From Litomosoides sigmodontis (Eukaryota; Nematoda; Chromadorea; Rhabditida; Onchocercidae): a stretch of 64,000 nt of DNA. Each line of letters opens with the position of its first letter. Positions within the stretch are counted from its first letter, which is position 1. Below, piece after piece: positions 12,701 through 25,324 of this stretch. The notes beneath the pieces were generated by a model. The model saw only the letters and a program-made list of their open reading frames with translations, had not been told where the DNA came from and did not search any database. Location: the NCBI GenBank assembly GCA_963070105.1, contig OY718807.1:7851983-7915982 (forward strand), read 5' to 3'. Position numbers and translations under genes: made by a program.

Positions 12701-13434
12701 CGCAATTTAGCTATGAGAGGATGAACAGTTCATCTGATACAAATAGCTTTCATGCAGTTAAGTCATCCTTCCTAGCATCCCCTAACTTTTCCATATTCTT
12801 TTAAATTTACTTCAATTCACAACTTCTATTCCACCTTAACTGTTCGTTGCAACCATAACTAATTTTGTTAGCCTAAAATAAACATGAAATTTCACAATCA
12901 TTATTAATCCTTCCAACAAAGGGAAGTGAAAATAGAAAACCAACGATGATCGGATATGTTGCACCATCATCATCCAGTGTCACATCCCGAAATGCAACCA
13001 GTGCTTCTTCGATGGAAGCAGCTTGATAGCGAGAATCATAAGCGATACACTTATCCGTGCCAGGCTTGATAACGCACGGACACTGAAATAGCACCAACAG
13101 TACTGGATGAATGATGAATGATTGCGATAGGAGTGAGTAGTTATTGATGCTACTCTACCTGTGGTACAACATTTCCATGAATACGTTGTGCCAAGAAATT
13201 AGCTGCTTCGGAAAATTCTAGAGCATGACGTTTTTCACGTATTCTTCCAGCATGAAGAGGAAATTTTGCGTTCGTACGTGTAGCAGTACTATTTGATAGG
13301 TTGAAGTGTTGCAGCGAGAGAATATTCGCAGCTTCAAATGGTTCAAATTTTATAACTGCTTGCGATAGCAGTTCCGGAATTGCAAATTTTATTGTGTGTA
13401 AAATGAAAATGAAGAAGCGAACATTTGCCTTCAT
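9721..13434 (-). CDS. Secreted pro-protein with cystine-knot-like C-terminal domain
   Basis: Seven exons join in phase to 414 residues: complement(9721..9929, 10410..10605, 10715..10921, 11269..11358, 11518..11642, 12941..13082, 13159..13434). The start MKANVRFFIFILHTIKF is a likely signal peptide. Next come an RIREKR basic site, a folded-looking part with CPCVIKPGTDKC and LHVSIPLPRIVDPRNCRSL, a Pro/Gln-rich segment with about 14 prolines, and a strongly basic KRKVKRK site. The C-terminal 70 residues carry six cysteines in the order ISCVRH, ALCSTCWTW, NELVC, GHCLSG, SYC, with WRKLPPDYFPPLINE in the middle. This resembles secreted cystine-knot factors (IL-17-, trunk- or noggin-like) but I cannot assign a family. 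KRKVKRK could be a convertase site freeing the domain. The last exon also has a possible GTAATG donor at CLSG, so a further 3' exon is possible. A small extra exon near 11015-11050 was left out because its phase does not fit. Confidence 0.7.
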
Positions 13435-15249
13435 ACTTTACGAAACATCCACGCTACGCAATTCTCGTTCGTTCTAACGTTGACAGTTACATCAGTAGTG
13501 TACGACGAGCAATACCATCCTAAATATGCAAAAATCCTGAAGTAGCACTCGCTAGTGCTTTTGCCATCAAAGTGCATAAATTATCATTGAACTTTATTTA
13601 CACAATGGAAAAGTAACCAAAGAGCGGGGGCGAAAAACATTCAATTTCCAACAGGTTTTTTTTTTCGCTTTGAAAAATTTCAATCAAATATTTGGGAAAA
13701 GACAGACATTAAGCAAGAAAAATTGTTCAATGCAAAAATTGATGAAAGAAATTTTAATGGAATTACTGTCAGCCGTTGCTGAATGTGTTACTACTGCAAA
13801 ACACTTTTCATATATTTCAATTTTTTAGCTCCAACCAAATTAATAGCGAATATTATAGCATGATATCGCACGACTCCATAAGACAACTGAATTTGCAGCA
13901 GACAGTTCAGGATGGAAAGCTATAGCAAGCCTAGCTAGTTAGGATAACTCATTCATCGACTGCACTTCAAGTACGTCAGAATTTTCATCATCATCTTCAA
14001 TATGATTTTGAACGAAGAAGAGATCGATAGTTAAGTTCCGGCAAGTGTGAAACTTTGTGCTAATTTTGCTTGTTCGTCATACTATTGGTGCTACAACAAC
14101 TACTACTTCACTTGCTATCGTAATTACAACAATAATTGCAACAACGGCCACATTCTACTACTACTCGGAAATATCGGTCAAAATCTAAAAGCATTTTTAC
14201 AGCTCCGAAGGAAACTGCAATTGTTAAGTGGGAAAATACGGAGATAACGAGAAAAAGCAGTTTTCAATGTTTGAAATAAGAAATGTAAAAAAGTAAAATA
14301 AACCGGTACTGACGAGTATTCCCCTAACGTTTTATTCGTTTTACATGTTCTGTTCCATCAATATGTCTGGCCCGCCATGCTACGTTAATTATTGCAAATA
14401 CCAAAAATATTTCCAATTCAACTTCACATTAATGAATCTTAAACGGTGTTCGCATTCGGCGAATACTATTTTTTACAAGTTTTAATTTCAAATAATTTTC
14501 ATCCCTTCAAAAGATATGACCTTAACCAGCAAATATAATGGATCGGAAAATTGTAGATAAAAAGACGATGATAAATTGAAGAACGACTTCATTTTAGTTG
14601 CACTTTGTCTATTGTCATATTAAAAAAGGTCACGACACAGCTGCCACGAGGAATTGTAGGAATGTGCCGTTCGACAACATTAATTAACCAATGAAAATGA
14701 TAACTCACACCGACTCCCATGCATAAAAAGTAATTTCAAATTTTAACAAAGACTTTCAACTAATGATGGTCGATAAAAAACACTTCAGTTATGTTACCGT
14801 CCCAAGATACCGGAATTATACAGAATGTAGCACGTTATTCCACATGCTAGCAGTTGCTTCTAAAATCGCTCGCACGCAGCAGAGTGACGTAGTGCCACCC
14901 ACATATTACTCAAATTAGAAAAAGAAAACAATGCGCCAACATTTTAATAAAACAGCACTTTTCGACGTGTATTCCATACGCTGATAAAACGATATACAAC
15001 TCTACGAAATTTAGTGTTGAAACTGGCAATAGTAAAAGATCTTATGATGTGTGGTATAACCATCCTTGTCTTGCACGGATTTGCTTTCATGCCACCCGAA
15101 ATGCTACACCATCAATAAAATTCTTTCAGAAATGATAAAACATTATACGCAGGTAATTATTTATTGAAGCAGAGCCCAGCCCAGACAACAAAACAAAGAC
15201 AATAAAACATCAAACATTCGAATAAAAAAACGCATACATAGTGCAGCTT
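13435..15249. other. Intergenic; promoter of the secreted pro-protein and 3' flank of pICln
   Basis: No gene supported. An AATAAA on the minus strand near 15163 fits the pICln 3' end. The frame at 14047-14247 (+) is Tyr/Asn/Cys-rich low-complexity sequence and is not convincing. Confidence 0.5.
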
Positions 15250-17412
15250 CTATCCCTCCTCCATTCGTTCGCTGCCAGAAGCATCGCTTTGATCTGCAAT
15301 TCAAATAATATGAGCCGGATATAAAAATATGGCATTTATACAGCATGCACAAGAAACATCAAACACTATCAGATTTCATGAACACTTCAGCAAATTCAAG
15401 CAAAAACATTAAGTCATAATTCCCAAGCACACGTTGCATATGATGGTTACAACCTCAACACCTCCACTTAAGACAGCCCAACCATTTCATTTTGTACTTC
15501 AACAAAAATGCTTTGAGAGAAAAGTTTTCATGATCTTTCTTATGCTTTCGATATTTTTTGATTTGCATAATAACAAAAAATTCTCTCGGCTTAGACTAAG
15601 ATGAAATGCAAAAAAAAACACACCGCCATTCGCTTCATGCCTATGCACATTGGTTGATGTGTTTCGGAAATATATTGTATTTTGATCTCCCGGACCGTTT
15701 CTTTCGTTATCTTCTTCATCTGATTTATTTTCTAAAAAAATTAAAGCAAGAAATTACAAACTATTTAAAAACTCCGTTAATCATAACAAGGTGCATTATT
15801 TCATTTAATCAGGTTGTAATGCTTCACTTTGCAATTCCTCCAACTTCTTACTGGAACTCATATATACCTGAGAAGTCACCCTCCGGATCCATTGTAAAAT
15901 CGTCCGAAAAATCGTCACCCTCATCAGGATTCAATTCTTGACATTCACACATCTGTTGATAAATATTTTGCACTAGAAATTTTCAAAAATTATACAACTA
16001 GCAAATACAGCGTCAATATCACAAAGAACAAGCTGAAACTCTCGGTGACTAATTTTGAACAGAAACAAGCTAATCCTATAATTTTATACACTTTCCAATT
16101 TGAAAAGTGGAGATCTTGAAAACGAATTTAGAGACCAATATATATTACAAGCATTTCTAAAAGCCCAATTTATCACAGCTGCCACTCAATTCAATAGTTC
16201 CTACTATGAACTCAACCACACCTAACGCGTTTTTGTGATAATTCCGTAATATCAACTGTAATCAGCGATAATTTATATTTGCGAATCTTATGAAAATCAA
16301 TGCTACCTTGATACGATTGCCACATATCATTAAACTTGCAATGAATAAAAATAAATAAAAGTGATGAGTAAGGGATAGCACTTTCAAAACCTCTAATATA
16401 TTTGATTCCTAAGCTTACATATTGTTTTATCCTGAGGAGCAAAACGTATAGCTAAATGCATTTTGTCATCATCATCATCATCACCATAATTATCACCGAA
16501 ACCATTCTCAGCCCTTCCTTCGTCGAATTCTGCTTGTTCTTCAATACCATTTCCAGTAACACTTTGCGCAGTACTAACGGACTCTTCGCTGCTTTGTATT
16601 CCTATGTCTGCGAATAATAACACAATATAGACATTGAGTAAATAATATCTCAAATTATTCGAACAATAAACATTCATGACTGACCGTACTTCATGCAAAT
16701 CAAGATGAAATGAACAGCTTCTACGGAAAATTTCAGCAATCTACAATTCTAACATACATAAATACTCATTACTGCAAAAAAGACCGAGACACCATGCTCA
16801 CAAGTAACGAATTCTACGCAAAACATAAAACAATCATCACCGAAAAATCAAAGAAAATTTTCAATATAAATGCCTTTTTACCGAAAAAAAAATACCTGAT
16901 CCTTTTGCATCAGCCAACACGTAGATGCATTCTTCTGGAAACACGCTGGCATCGCGTGAAATAGCATGGAGTATTATCGATGGATAAGTGAGACTGAAGC
17001 CTTGTCCACTGATACTCGAGATCCACGTTACTGAACTACAACATTTTCAATAATTTCAATTTTGAACCGACAATACATTACCACAAATGAGTGTATAAAA
17101 TTAAAGGAAAAGTAATTTACTACTCACTAAATTTTCTCATATTCAAAAAATGCTTCAAACATAACCCTATTTTCATAGTTTGACATAGGCAAAAAAAGCG
17201 AAAAAAATTTCATAATCCATAGAAGTTAATCTGCCATAGCAACATTTTGCTATCCATTAAAACACTAATAAGGCAATCAAACCAATTTGGCACCTTTCGG
17301 AAACGGTTAGTTCACCTTCACCAGCGGACTCGCTTTCAATATATGCAGTGACTTGACCTTGAATCAGACGAATGCCATCTGTTGGCGCAACTACATTACT
17401 TAAGACAATCAT
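15250..17412 (-). CDS. icln-1: pICln, methylosome / snRNP assembly subunit
   Basis: pICln binds Sm proteins in the cytosol and hands them to PRMT5 for arginine methylation before snRNP assembly. Five exons join in phase to 198 residues: complement(15250..15293, 15868..15972, 16419..16607, 16896..17035, 17294..17412). The PH-like fold shows [44 protein letters not shown] and ECIYVLADA, matching 'GTLYIAES.LSWL...G.GFSL.YP.I.LHA.SRD...LYV'. After an acidic D/E-rich stretch come [17 protein letters not shown] and [12 protein letters not shown], as in human 'FRFVPSDK...MF.AMCECQALHPD'. The tail is acidic (DDFSDDF). The start codon directly follows TTTTCAG-G, a likely trans-splice acceptor. The gene symbol is the C. 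elegans name for this family. An open frame at 16212-16442 that seems to continue exon 3 is intronic; using it breaks the phase. Confidence 0.92.
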
Positions 17413-17958
17413 CCTGAAAATAACTCTACAGTGCTAATTCAAGAAGTTGCAAGTGACTAAACAGTTGATTGTTTGCACAGACATCCTATTAAAAATCAAT
17501 TTCCAGCCTCATAAAATGCCAACAAACTTTGTACATAAAACTATGTAAAATATTAATATGACTAATGTAAAAGTCTTTCCCAGTAATAATTAAAGGCCGA
17601 ACATCTGTCACTGTCAAAGTGAAGAATCGAAAATTTTAACACAAAGAAGCCCCCAACTGCGATGAAATTAAGAAAAAGTCCTGTCAAATTGGCAAGCTGC
17701 CAATACCTCAAAGTAGTTTTCGTTTTAGAATTCTTTATAGCTTGTGTAACACTGTATCTTTGATGTGCATACGTAATGGTTTTTTTTTTTTGATTTGACG
17801 CTAAAACGCTATGCGATCAGCAAATACATCACACAAGCACATCAATCGTTTTCCAAGTTCATGCAATGTTTTCATGTTAAATATATAAGCTATTAGCACA
17901 CGTAGATGTAGTAAATATTGCCACTTGCCGTTTTAAATATTACACAAAGGAACTTAGC

Positions 17959-18001
<43 letters not shown>

Positions 18002-18852
18002 CACTCTCTCTCTTTTGGTCACTCTCTCCAACTCAGAAAGAGAAAGGGACGAGAGGGAAGTTAGCTAGCATTGGAAAAAATTATCCACCAGATAGTAATT
18101 ATTGGAGCGATATTTGCTTCAATTCACACTGTGAAATATTCAACCCATCCCATCATCATAGTTATCTGACTAGAAATTTGAAATGTACTAATGCTGAATT
18201 TGAAGATTATAGATTTGAACTGGAAAACAAGTTGATTTGGAAATACTGATGCGTTTGAAAGAGTTGTAAAATTTGCATACAAAAGTAATTTGATAGATTA
18301 GGTAAGGGATAAAATGATATTTCTCAATTGTTTTGTTCCATTTATCATCAAATCAATCGATAGATATTCTATTGGTGGACATATTAATATAATAAAAAAT
18401 TTTGTACTTTTAAATAAAATTTAATTTCAATTTTTTTATTTGCATAATTTTCTATTAATGAATGCGTTGAGGAAAAAAGTGAAAAAAAAAGCAGAAATAT
18501 TACGTAACTTGACTTGCTACTATCATTTCATTGCGTTGAAGCACTAGGTACACGTTTTGAAGCACTACGTACACGTTTCCATAATGTAACTTAAACTATC
18601 GGCTGTCATTGCTAACCGATGCTGAAGCAATAGATGCATCATCGTATTTCACTAATATTTTATGACTTATTGATTTTTGGATAAAAATTTGAAACTTTTA
18701 ACTTTATTAGGCATTTCATTCATTTATTTGCAACATTTGTACGCTCTATGAACGGTGCACACACATTGCTTTAAGAGTGAACGTTCATCAATCGATCCTT
18801 TTGAAAAAAATTTATTAAACGAATTTCAAAAGAATATAGCAAAGGGAGGAGA
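17413..18852. other. Divergent intergenic region between pICln and the Lys/Glu-rich gene
   Basis: This should contain both promoters. It holds the CT microsatellite at 17964-18028. No other structure is supported. Confidence 0.5.
17964..18028. repeat. (CT)n microsatellite
   Basis: About 38 bases of pure CT are followed by two GGTCACTCTCTC-like interruptions. Similar CT/GA tracts recur at 24700-24740, 25080-25110, 29436-29470, 32860-32932 and 34548-34594. Confidence 0.95.
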
Positions 18853-20409
18853 ATGAGGCCTGGTGGTGGCGCAGTGAAAAAATTTGGCGCAAAAAGGCGA
18901 GCGAGATTTGGACACAATAAAATTGCTAAACGGAAAGTTTTGAAAGCACCGAGGAAGAAAGGTTTGACGAAAGGAAAGAGTAAAGCTGCAACGAAACACA
19001 AAGAAAGAATGAAAAAAAGGCCGTCAGAGAAAAGTAAGACGTTGAATGAATGAATGAAATTAATTTGTAAATTATAATTAATAAAATTAACTGTTTAATC
19101 GAATTAATGATGTTAGATTGTGTAAGAGTTAGCGATATGTTGCTGAAGTAGTGTAAATTTCAGAACGCTTTGAGTACGTTGAAATGAATTTCACTCGAAC
19201 TGTACGGTGAGAGTAATGAATGCAGTCTAGCTTAGTTAATGACGTAGACTGAATAAATTGAGCAAAACAGAAATAATTCATAATTAATTACTCGGATTCC
19301 TTTGACTAAACCAGTTGGACAATGTGGGATTCTTTGAGTAATAAAATAACTGTAATTTGACGTAACATTAACGTCAAATTTACAATTCGAATTATTTCTG
19401 TTTCATCTCTGGAAATATTGTTAAATAATAGATAGGCGAGAGACGATGGAGAGAAAGGGAAAGAAAAAATCAAGGGAAAAAAAGAAAGAAGGGAAAAAAT
19501 CTGGGGATAAACAAGAAGGAGAGAAAATGTCAAAGAAAAAAGAAAGCGAACAGAAGACATCGAATGAAAAAGAAAAAAAAGAGAAAAAATTAAAGGAGGA
19601 TGAGAAAGAAGAGGGAAAGGCGGAGAAAAAGGAAGAGAAGATATTGGAAGAGAAGACATCGGAAGAGAAAAAAGAGAAAGAGGAAAAGACATCTGAACAA
19701 GAAAAGATGAAAGAGGCAGAAGCGACAAAATCTGAGAGTTAATGGATAATTTACTTTAAAAAATTTTTTTTCGTTAAATTAAAAGTATCTTTCGATCCAA
19801 TTAGAGGAAGAGACTTTAGTGTAAAGTAAAGGATGAAAGAGTAAAAGTATTTTGAAAGAGCTTCTGCTTTCTCCATTTCTTTTGTCTCTTTTTCAAGTTT
19901 TAGGTGAAATAATTCGTAAGTTAGATGGTTTCAATTGAAAATGAAAAAAAAATGTGAGGAAGAAGCGACTGGCTAAATGTTGTATTTTTATTTAATAGAA
20001 GAAGCACCAGAAGAGCGGAAGGAAGCAGCGAAAGTAGTGGAAGTAATTTCGAAGAGAAGTAAAGTTGGAGTGGAAGAGAAGGAAGTCGGTGCTACATTTA
20101 GGGTATGTAATGAAAAATTAATTTCATAATTTCATTTTTTCCTCTTAAATTTAATAGCACTATTGATTAGCTGCCGGATGATCTTGTCCTGTTTTGCACG
20201 AGCAAATTTCGTTTCAACTCAAAGCAAACAGCTTCATGTGATGATGCTAACAGGTGAATGCAATTCACGGTAATTACGCTATTTTGAAGCTTGGACGATT
20301 TGGTGCTCAATTTTTTGCGCCTGTTGAAGACGTGTCGGGTGACAGGTCACGCGATGATGATTCTGATGATGAGGATGTGGAGTCGGAGCATTCAGAAAGT
20401 GAGGAGTGA
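18853..20409 (+). CDS. Unknown Lys/Glu-rich charged protein
   Basis: Four exons join in phase to 248 residues: 18853..19033, 19432..19737, 19999..20102, 20254..20409. The first 60 residues are strongly basic with few acidic ones (AVKKFGAKRRARFGHNKIAK). The second exon is an almost unbroken Lys/Glu/Ser mix (KKEGKKSGDKQEGEK). The third turns more hydrophobic (KVVEVISKRSKVGVEEKEVG). The last has a globular-looking stretch, VNAIHGNYAILKLGRFGAQF, before an acidic tail DDDSDDEDVESEHSESEE. Charge runs from basic to acidic along the chain, as in some nucleic-acid or chromatin-associated proteins, but no domain is recognised. Acceptors TAATAG and CTAACAG are weaker than usual, so the second exon could be a separate small gene starting at the ATG at 19446. 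Confidence 0.5.
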
Positions 20410-20927
20410 AAATAGGGCGATCGATTGTTGCTATTTTATCGATTTCATTTTCTTGCATAAATTTCACGTCGCTATTGTCTTTGTTATCAATTTGTAAAAT
20501 GTTATGGAATAGCAATTTAATCTTAAGCATTCCAATGTGCTCAACCAGTGGTCACTACAGGTTTGCTTCTATGAAATAGAAATGTAGGATGAAAATTGAA
20601 GATTTTGTTTTGAAATAGCCAAAAAATTTTATTTTTGCTTATTCTTAAGCATAACTTTGCCCCACAAATACAATTATTCAAATCGCATTAATTGCTAAAA
20701 ATTTTCGTTGTGGAATTTTATTGACGTAAGTTTGATTGTTTAAAAAATCAAACAAACCGCCCATTCCCCATACGCTAATTAATTTCATTTCATAATTAAT
20801 AGTAGTGAGGGGCGGCATTTAATAATTAATAGAAGTGACAAGTTGTTCAGTAAATTGTTGACAATTTTAAGCCATCAAACATGTCATGTAAATTGATAGT
20901 GCAAATGAGAAGAAAAGTAAGGATGAA
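20410..20927. other. Convergent 3' intergenic spacer
   Basis: This lies between the stop of the Lys/Glu-rich gene and the stop of the collagen gene. It is AT-rich with short repeats of an AATTAATAG motif and GGGCGGCA-like islands near 20760-20815. No gene seen. Confidence 0.5.
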
Positions 20928-22594
20928 CTACTGCTTGTGTTTGTAATTTCCTCCCGATATTCTCCAATTATTCTTTGCGCCTTCTCTCGGATCATAAAAA
21001 TCCAAATCAACAACCGATGGCGCTACAACCTCTTGGATGCCACACGACGATTTGCAATGGCCACCAGGCTCACCACGTTCACCAGGTAGGCCAATTGGTC
21101 CATGGGGTCCTGGTTCACCTCGCTTGCCAGGTGGCCCAGTTGGTCCCTGTAAGGTAAACCTAGAACTTTAGCATTAACTCCGAGAGTACTTGGCTTCCTT
21201 CATGCTACAAGGCGATTTAATTGAAATATGGCATGATTATGGAGCTTAAAAAGCCTAGAAGTTAATCGAAGCATACCATTTCACCGGGAGGTCCTGGTGG
21301 TCCAAAATTGCTCGATGGTGTGCCATTTGGTCCCGGTGGGCCTTTGGGTCCACGAGGTCCTTGCGGTCCTGGCAGGCCTTTGATACCTGTTCCACCGATT
21401 GCATCATCACCAGGTGGACCCTGCAAACGTTTCGAAAAATTACGTAGGAGTAATATTCGTAGTTTTTGCATATTCCCTAATTGCCCAGCATTTATAAGCT
21501 GACCTCAATCTTTCATGTCACTATTCCAACCATTAATTAAATTAATTTTTATAAGCAAAAATTTGTCTTTCATTAGAGAATAAAATGTACCTTAATGCCA
21601 GGTTCACCCGCCTCACCAGGTGGACCGGGTAGGCCAGGATCACCAACCCTACCTCCTTTACCCGGTCTTCCAGGTATACCATGGTGACCTGCTTCACCAG
21701 GTATTCCTCGCCTTCCCGGTTCTCCTTGCCGTCCTCTATTTCCTGGTGGTCCTGCTGGACAAATCACACTGAAAATTTCTTTTGTTATTAAATGTGCCAC
21801 TTTTTTTTCCAGCCGAATTCGGGAAAATAGAGTGAGAAATACCATGGTGTACTAGGTTCCGGTTCTAGTGGAATATCCAATCCATCCAGTCCGGGTTTCC
21901 CAGGCCTTCCAGGTTCACCATTTACACCATCCTCGCCATCCAATCCTGGTGGACCTGGTGTACCTGGTGGACATCGCAGCTCTATGCAACTACTACATTG
22001 CCCTTCGGTTTCTTCGCCATTCATCACATCCAACAACTCACCGTATCCGGAAAATCCATATCATACAGCTCAAATGAAATATACGAATACTTCGATATAT
22101 CGAATTATCTATTAAAATTAAAATTACTCATTAACTTTACAACTCAATGAATGCACTCAATGATAAACCAACTTTGACGTTTAATCCGTCCACTGCTCCT
22201 AATCAGGATAATATCGTGCCATAAGTTTTTCGAAGTTAACTGAAACAAATTCATTTCATTTTCATTTAATTTTAGAGTTAAGAAAAAAACCAAACTACTA
22301 GATTTAACAGTACACAAATTTGTTGAAAACATAATTGACATTAGAATAGAATCATTCATTTCCATTTAAAATTAATAAAAGAAAATTAATAACGACAAAA
22401 CGTACGTCAAAATTATTCATTCGTTCGGTGAGCCGACTAGACGCATACTCTAATTTCAGGCAAAGAATTGGCAATATAACAATCATTGAAATAATACATA
22501 TTAGTGAAATTATCGCTGACGCATAGGTTAATTTAATACTCAACGATAGGTTCGTTGAAGATTGCTTGATGGATGAAATAATCGAATATTTCAT
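20928..22594 (-). CDS. Nematode cuticle collagen
   Basis: Cuticle collagens are secreted by the hypodermis and cross-linked into the exoskeleton. Exons: complement(20928..21146, 21277..21420, 21591..21768, 21843..about 22048, 22169..22239, 22406..22594). The N-terminus has one hydrophobic span ([20 protein letters not shown]), as in the Col_cuticle_N domain, then [19 protein letters not shown] with the KRQ subtilisin-type site. Next are the cysteine box [13 protein letters not shown] and Gly-X-Y blocks interrupted by [10 protein letters not shown] and SSNFGPPG, then the tail [13 protein letters not shown]. It ends with a non-collagen tail holding [12 protein letters not shown], longer than in many cuticle collagens. 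All junctions fit except the 5' edge of the fourth exon listed (near 22036-22048): no AG lies in the right phase, so a base error, a non-canonical acceptor or a missed mini-exon is possible. Confidence 0.88.
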
Positions 22595-23872
22595 TTTTTT
22601 TTCCCTAACTTTTTTTTCCAAAAGAGTTATCGTTTGAAAAAGTGCTGTAAAAGTTTGCCACCGAATTAGCAATAATTAGAATTGTTCATCTATAAAATGA
22701 AATAGAAAAAATTTTAAATGCAAGAAAAGAGGTCACACGCAAACAGACACAAAAAAAGGAGCCGCCTGTTTGGTTTGGTGACGTGCAATTGGACAACGCA
22801 ATTGATGATATGGCAGAGAGAAAGGTGAACAACACAATTTCAGGTCATCTTTTCAACTAATATTTCATTTTACTCAATCATACGTAGGAATTATTTTGCT
22901 GTATCGTACAAGAAAAAAAAAAACATACATTATCAAGTAGGAATTATTCATAAATATGCTTTTACTGAGGTACAATTATAAAGGTAGGCGTAAAGATATA
23001 ATTTGAATTTTTAAATAGTAAAATTTAAGTAATGACTTGAAATAAACAAATAATTCGGATGCGTGTTCACGTAGCAGCTTTCTTCACCTCTTTTCGCTCC
23101 CCTTTGTTCACCTTTTTATAAGCGTGCAAAATCCAATTTTCATTATTTCATCAAAATCAAAGAGATTTAAAATTAAAGTCAGTCACAACAACTGTAAATT
23201 GTAAAATCGGCTGGATAATCACTCAGACAAAACTGTTTGGTGAGCGGAAAGTGCTAAAATCCTTCGCATACGTGATTTATTTCAAAATTTATTAGCAAAT
23301 ATTAAATTAAATTATTTGCATAAACAAACTAAATGGCAAATTCCATCAAAATATACAAATACATGTAGGTCCGCTAGAGGAATTTGGATGAATTAAAATG
23401 ATTGATAAATAAACAAATAAAATTATTTTAATAGTTGTTTATTAATAGTTACAGTAAGAGGTGGCGGTGGTTTGTACTTTTTTTTTGCACAAACGATGCA
23501 AAAGATTTAGTAAATTTGAATTTTTTTTTTGAAAGGAAGACGGAAACATTATTATTTTGTAGGAAGAATTTAAAAAAAAAAACAGTATGTAGGAAATGAC
23601 CAGGTAATATACAATTATAGTTGAAAATCTTTTTCCAAATTTATAATCAATAAGATTTTGTAAAATTACAATCGTAATTTTCATTCTTCAAAAATTATTA
23701 CTAAACAGAGAGAGCGAGAGAGAAGCAAAACTTAAATATCATATTGTTGAAATTTATATTGCTTTAAAAACTACAGTGATATTTTGACGATATTTAGTAT
23801 CTGTTTGAATAGTTCAAGCTACAGTATTCCTATTTTATAAATTAGTAAAATTTCAGACGAGTGAACTGGTAA
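22595..23872. other. Divergent intergenic region, collagen and unknown gene
   Basis: This should hold the collagen promoter and the 5' region of the gene at 23873. A GAGAGAGCGAGAGAGA tract lies near 23706-23725. No exon seen. Confidence 0.5.
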
Positions 23873-25324
23873 ATGTCCGAAAAAATGCCATTAGATAGAG
23901 CTGAACGAATCGAACAGCATAAGCATGAATTAATTTCAACTGATCCACAACAAAACAATTTAATTTCAACAAATTACTCAGCCTCATCTTCCTCATCTCC
24001 TCCTTCCACTCAACAACAACGTCAGAATGACAAATTACTTACAGTACGTGTAGAATACATTAATCCATCAGTTGAAAGAAAGAAAAAAAGAAATGATTGA
24101 AATACTTTAAAATGTCTAATTTGTAAAAATTATTACTGTAAGATGAACAATTAGCATATTTAATTAGTACATATATATTCCGTATTCCGTTTACTCATAG
24201 CTAAATTAAAGATAATTTCAATTGGTTAAATTATTTCACTTTTTCAAATTGATCAATGCTATTACTTATTTCATTACAGTAGCACGCAATGGTTACAGTA
24301 ACCGTTAGCACAGTATTTCCGTTCAGAAAACTGTATCATTATAGTAATGCTGTTGTATCAATATTATTCAGCTTATTAATGCCTCGTATATTAATAGTAT
24401 AATTTGATACGACAACGTACGTGAGGAGAAAAAAAACATATTTCATTACCATTTTTAAATGAAAACAAAAGGAAAACTTCCGACAAAACTAGTGTAAAAT
24501 TTAAAGAAAAATTTATTAGTTGTAGGAAATTAATAAGGGAATACATTTGCGCCATGTAATACCAAATGCGCATAAACAATGTATTAGTATGCTCTACGAT
24601 AAAAAATGCGAGAAATCATCCACTACTGTAAATTTATGCTTTTTTTTTTTGAAAAAAAAAATTAGAAAGTGGCAAATAAAACAAAACAGAAAAATCTCTT
24701 TCTTTCTCTCTTTCTCCCTCTCTCTGTTTCTCTCTCCCTTCCTCTTGTTTCAATTCATTACTACTTTAATCATAATTAATTAAAAAGGTTTTTTGCAAAT
24801 TATTAAAGAAGTCCTCCTTTTTTCTTTCGCATAAATTATCCATGTGCGTTCGCATAGGAAAAAGACAGCGTGAAAGAGGACGAAACAAAATTGGAAATGG
24901 AAAAAAGCACTGATATTGGAAATGTATTACTTAATGCTATGCGTAAGCGGCGATTGCTAGTGGAGTTTGGTCAGATTTTTCGCACTTTTAATAACAGTAT
25001 TCCACTTCAATAACGAACAATATTTCATCTATTCACAGTTTACCCTGTGTTTGTGGGTGAAAACGAAAGAGAAGAAAGGAGGGAGAGCGAGGAGAGAGAG
25101 AGAGAGAGTGAGGGAGGAAAAGGAAGAGTTGAGTGATTTATTATCCAGTGTGTGCTAAAGTGATATACTGATAAGGTAATCATGTTAATGAGAAACATAC
25201 GAATAGATTAAAATAAATTTCAGAATCTTCCTCAATCAGTAATGAGGATGGGAATGAGCGAAGATTGGAGCAATGGAGTGACAGCGATGATACTGATAGC
25301 AATGCTGGGAAATTTAGAAATTAA
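23873..25324 (+). CDS. Unknown 127-residue protein
   Basis: Three exons join in phase: 23873..24043, 24858..24969, 25224..25324. The first ATG lies 16 bases behind a TTTCAG acceptor, suggesting trans-splicing. The N-terminal exon is polar (LDRAERIEQHKHELIS) with a Ser/Pro/Gln run. The middle exon carries a short amphipathic segment GNVLLNAMRKRRLLVEF. The last is acidic and Ser-rich (LEQWSDSDDTDSNAG), resembling casein kinase 2 sites. An AATAAA near 25346 follows the stop. MRKRRLLVEF flanked by disordered acidic sequence suggests a docking motif of a nuclear or signalling adaptor, which is inference. Family not recognised. The 814-bp first intron holds CT-rich sequence. Confidence 0.55.

Noticed and set aside
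16212..16442. Extra pICln exon (FNDMWQSYQ frame)
   Set aside because: Phase does not fit either neighbour, while joining 16419 directly to 15972 gives an ungapped match to the conserved MCECQ region.
20150..20252. Exon reading LPDDLVLFCTSKFRFNS before the last exon of the Lys/Glu-rich gene
   Set aside because: It ends out of phase with the next exon; the acceptor CTAACAG at 20253 joins cleanly to the previous donor.
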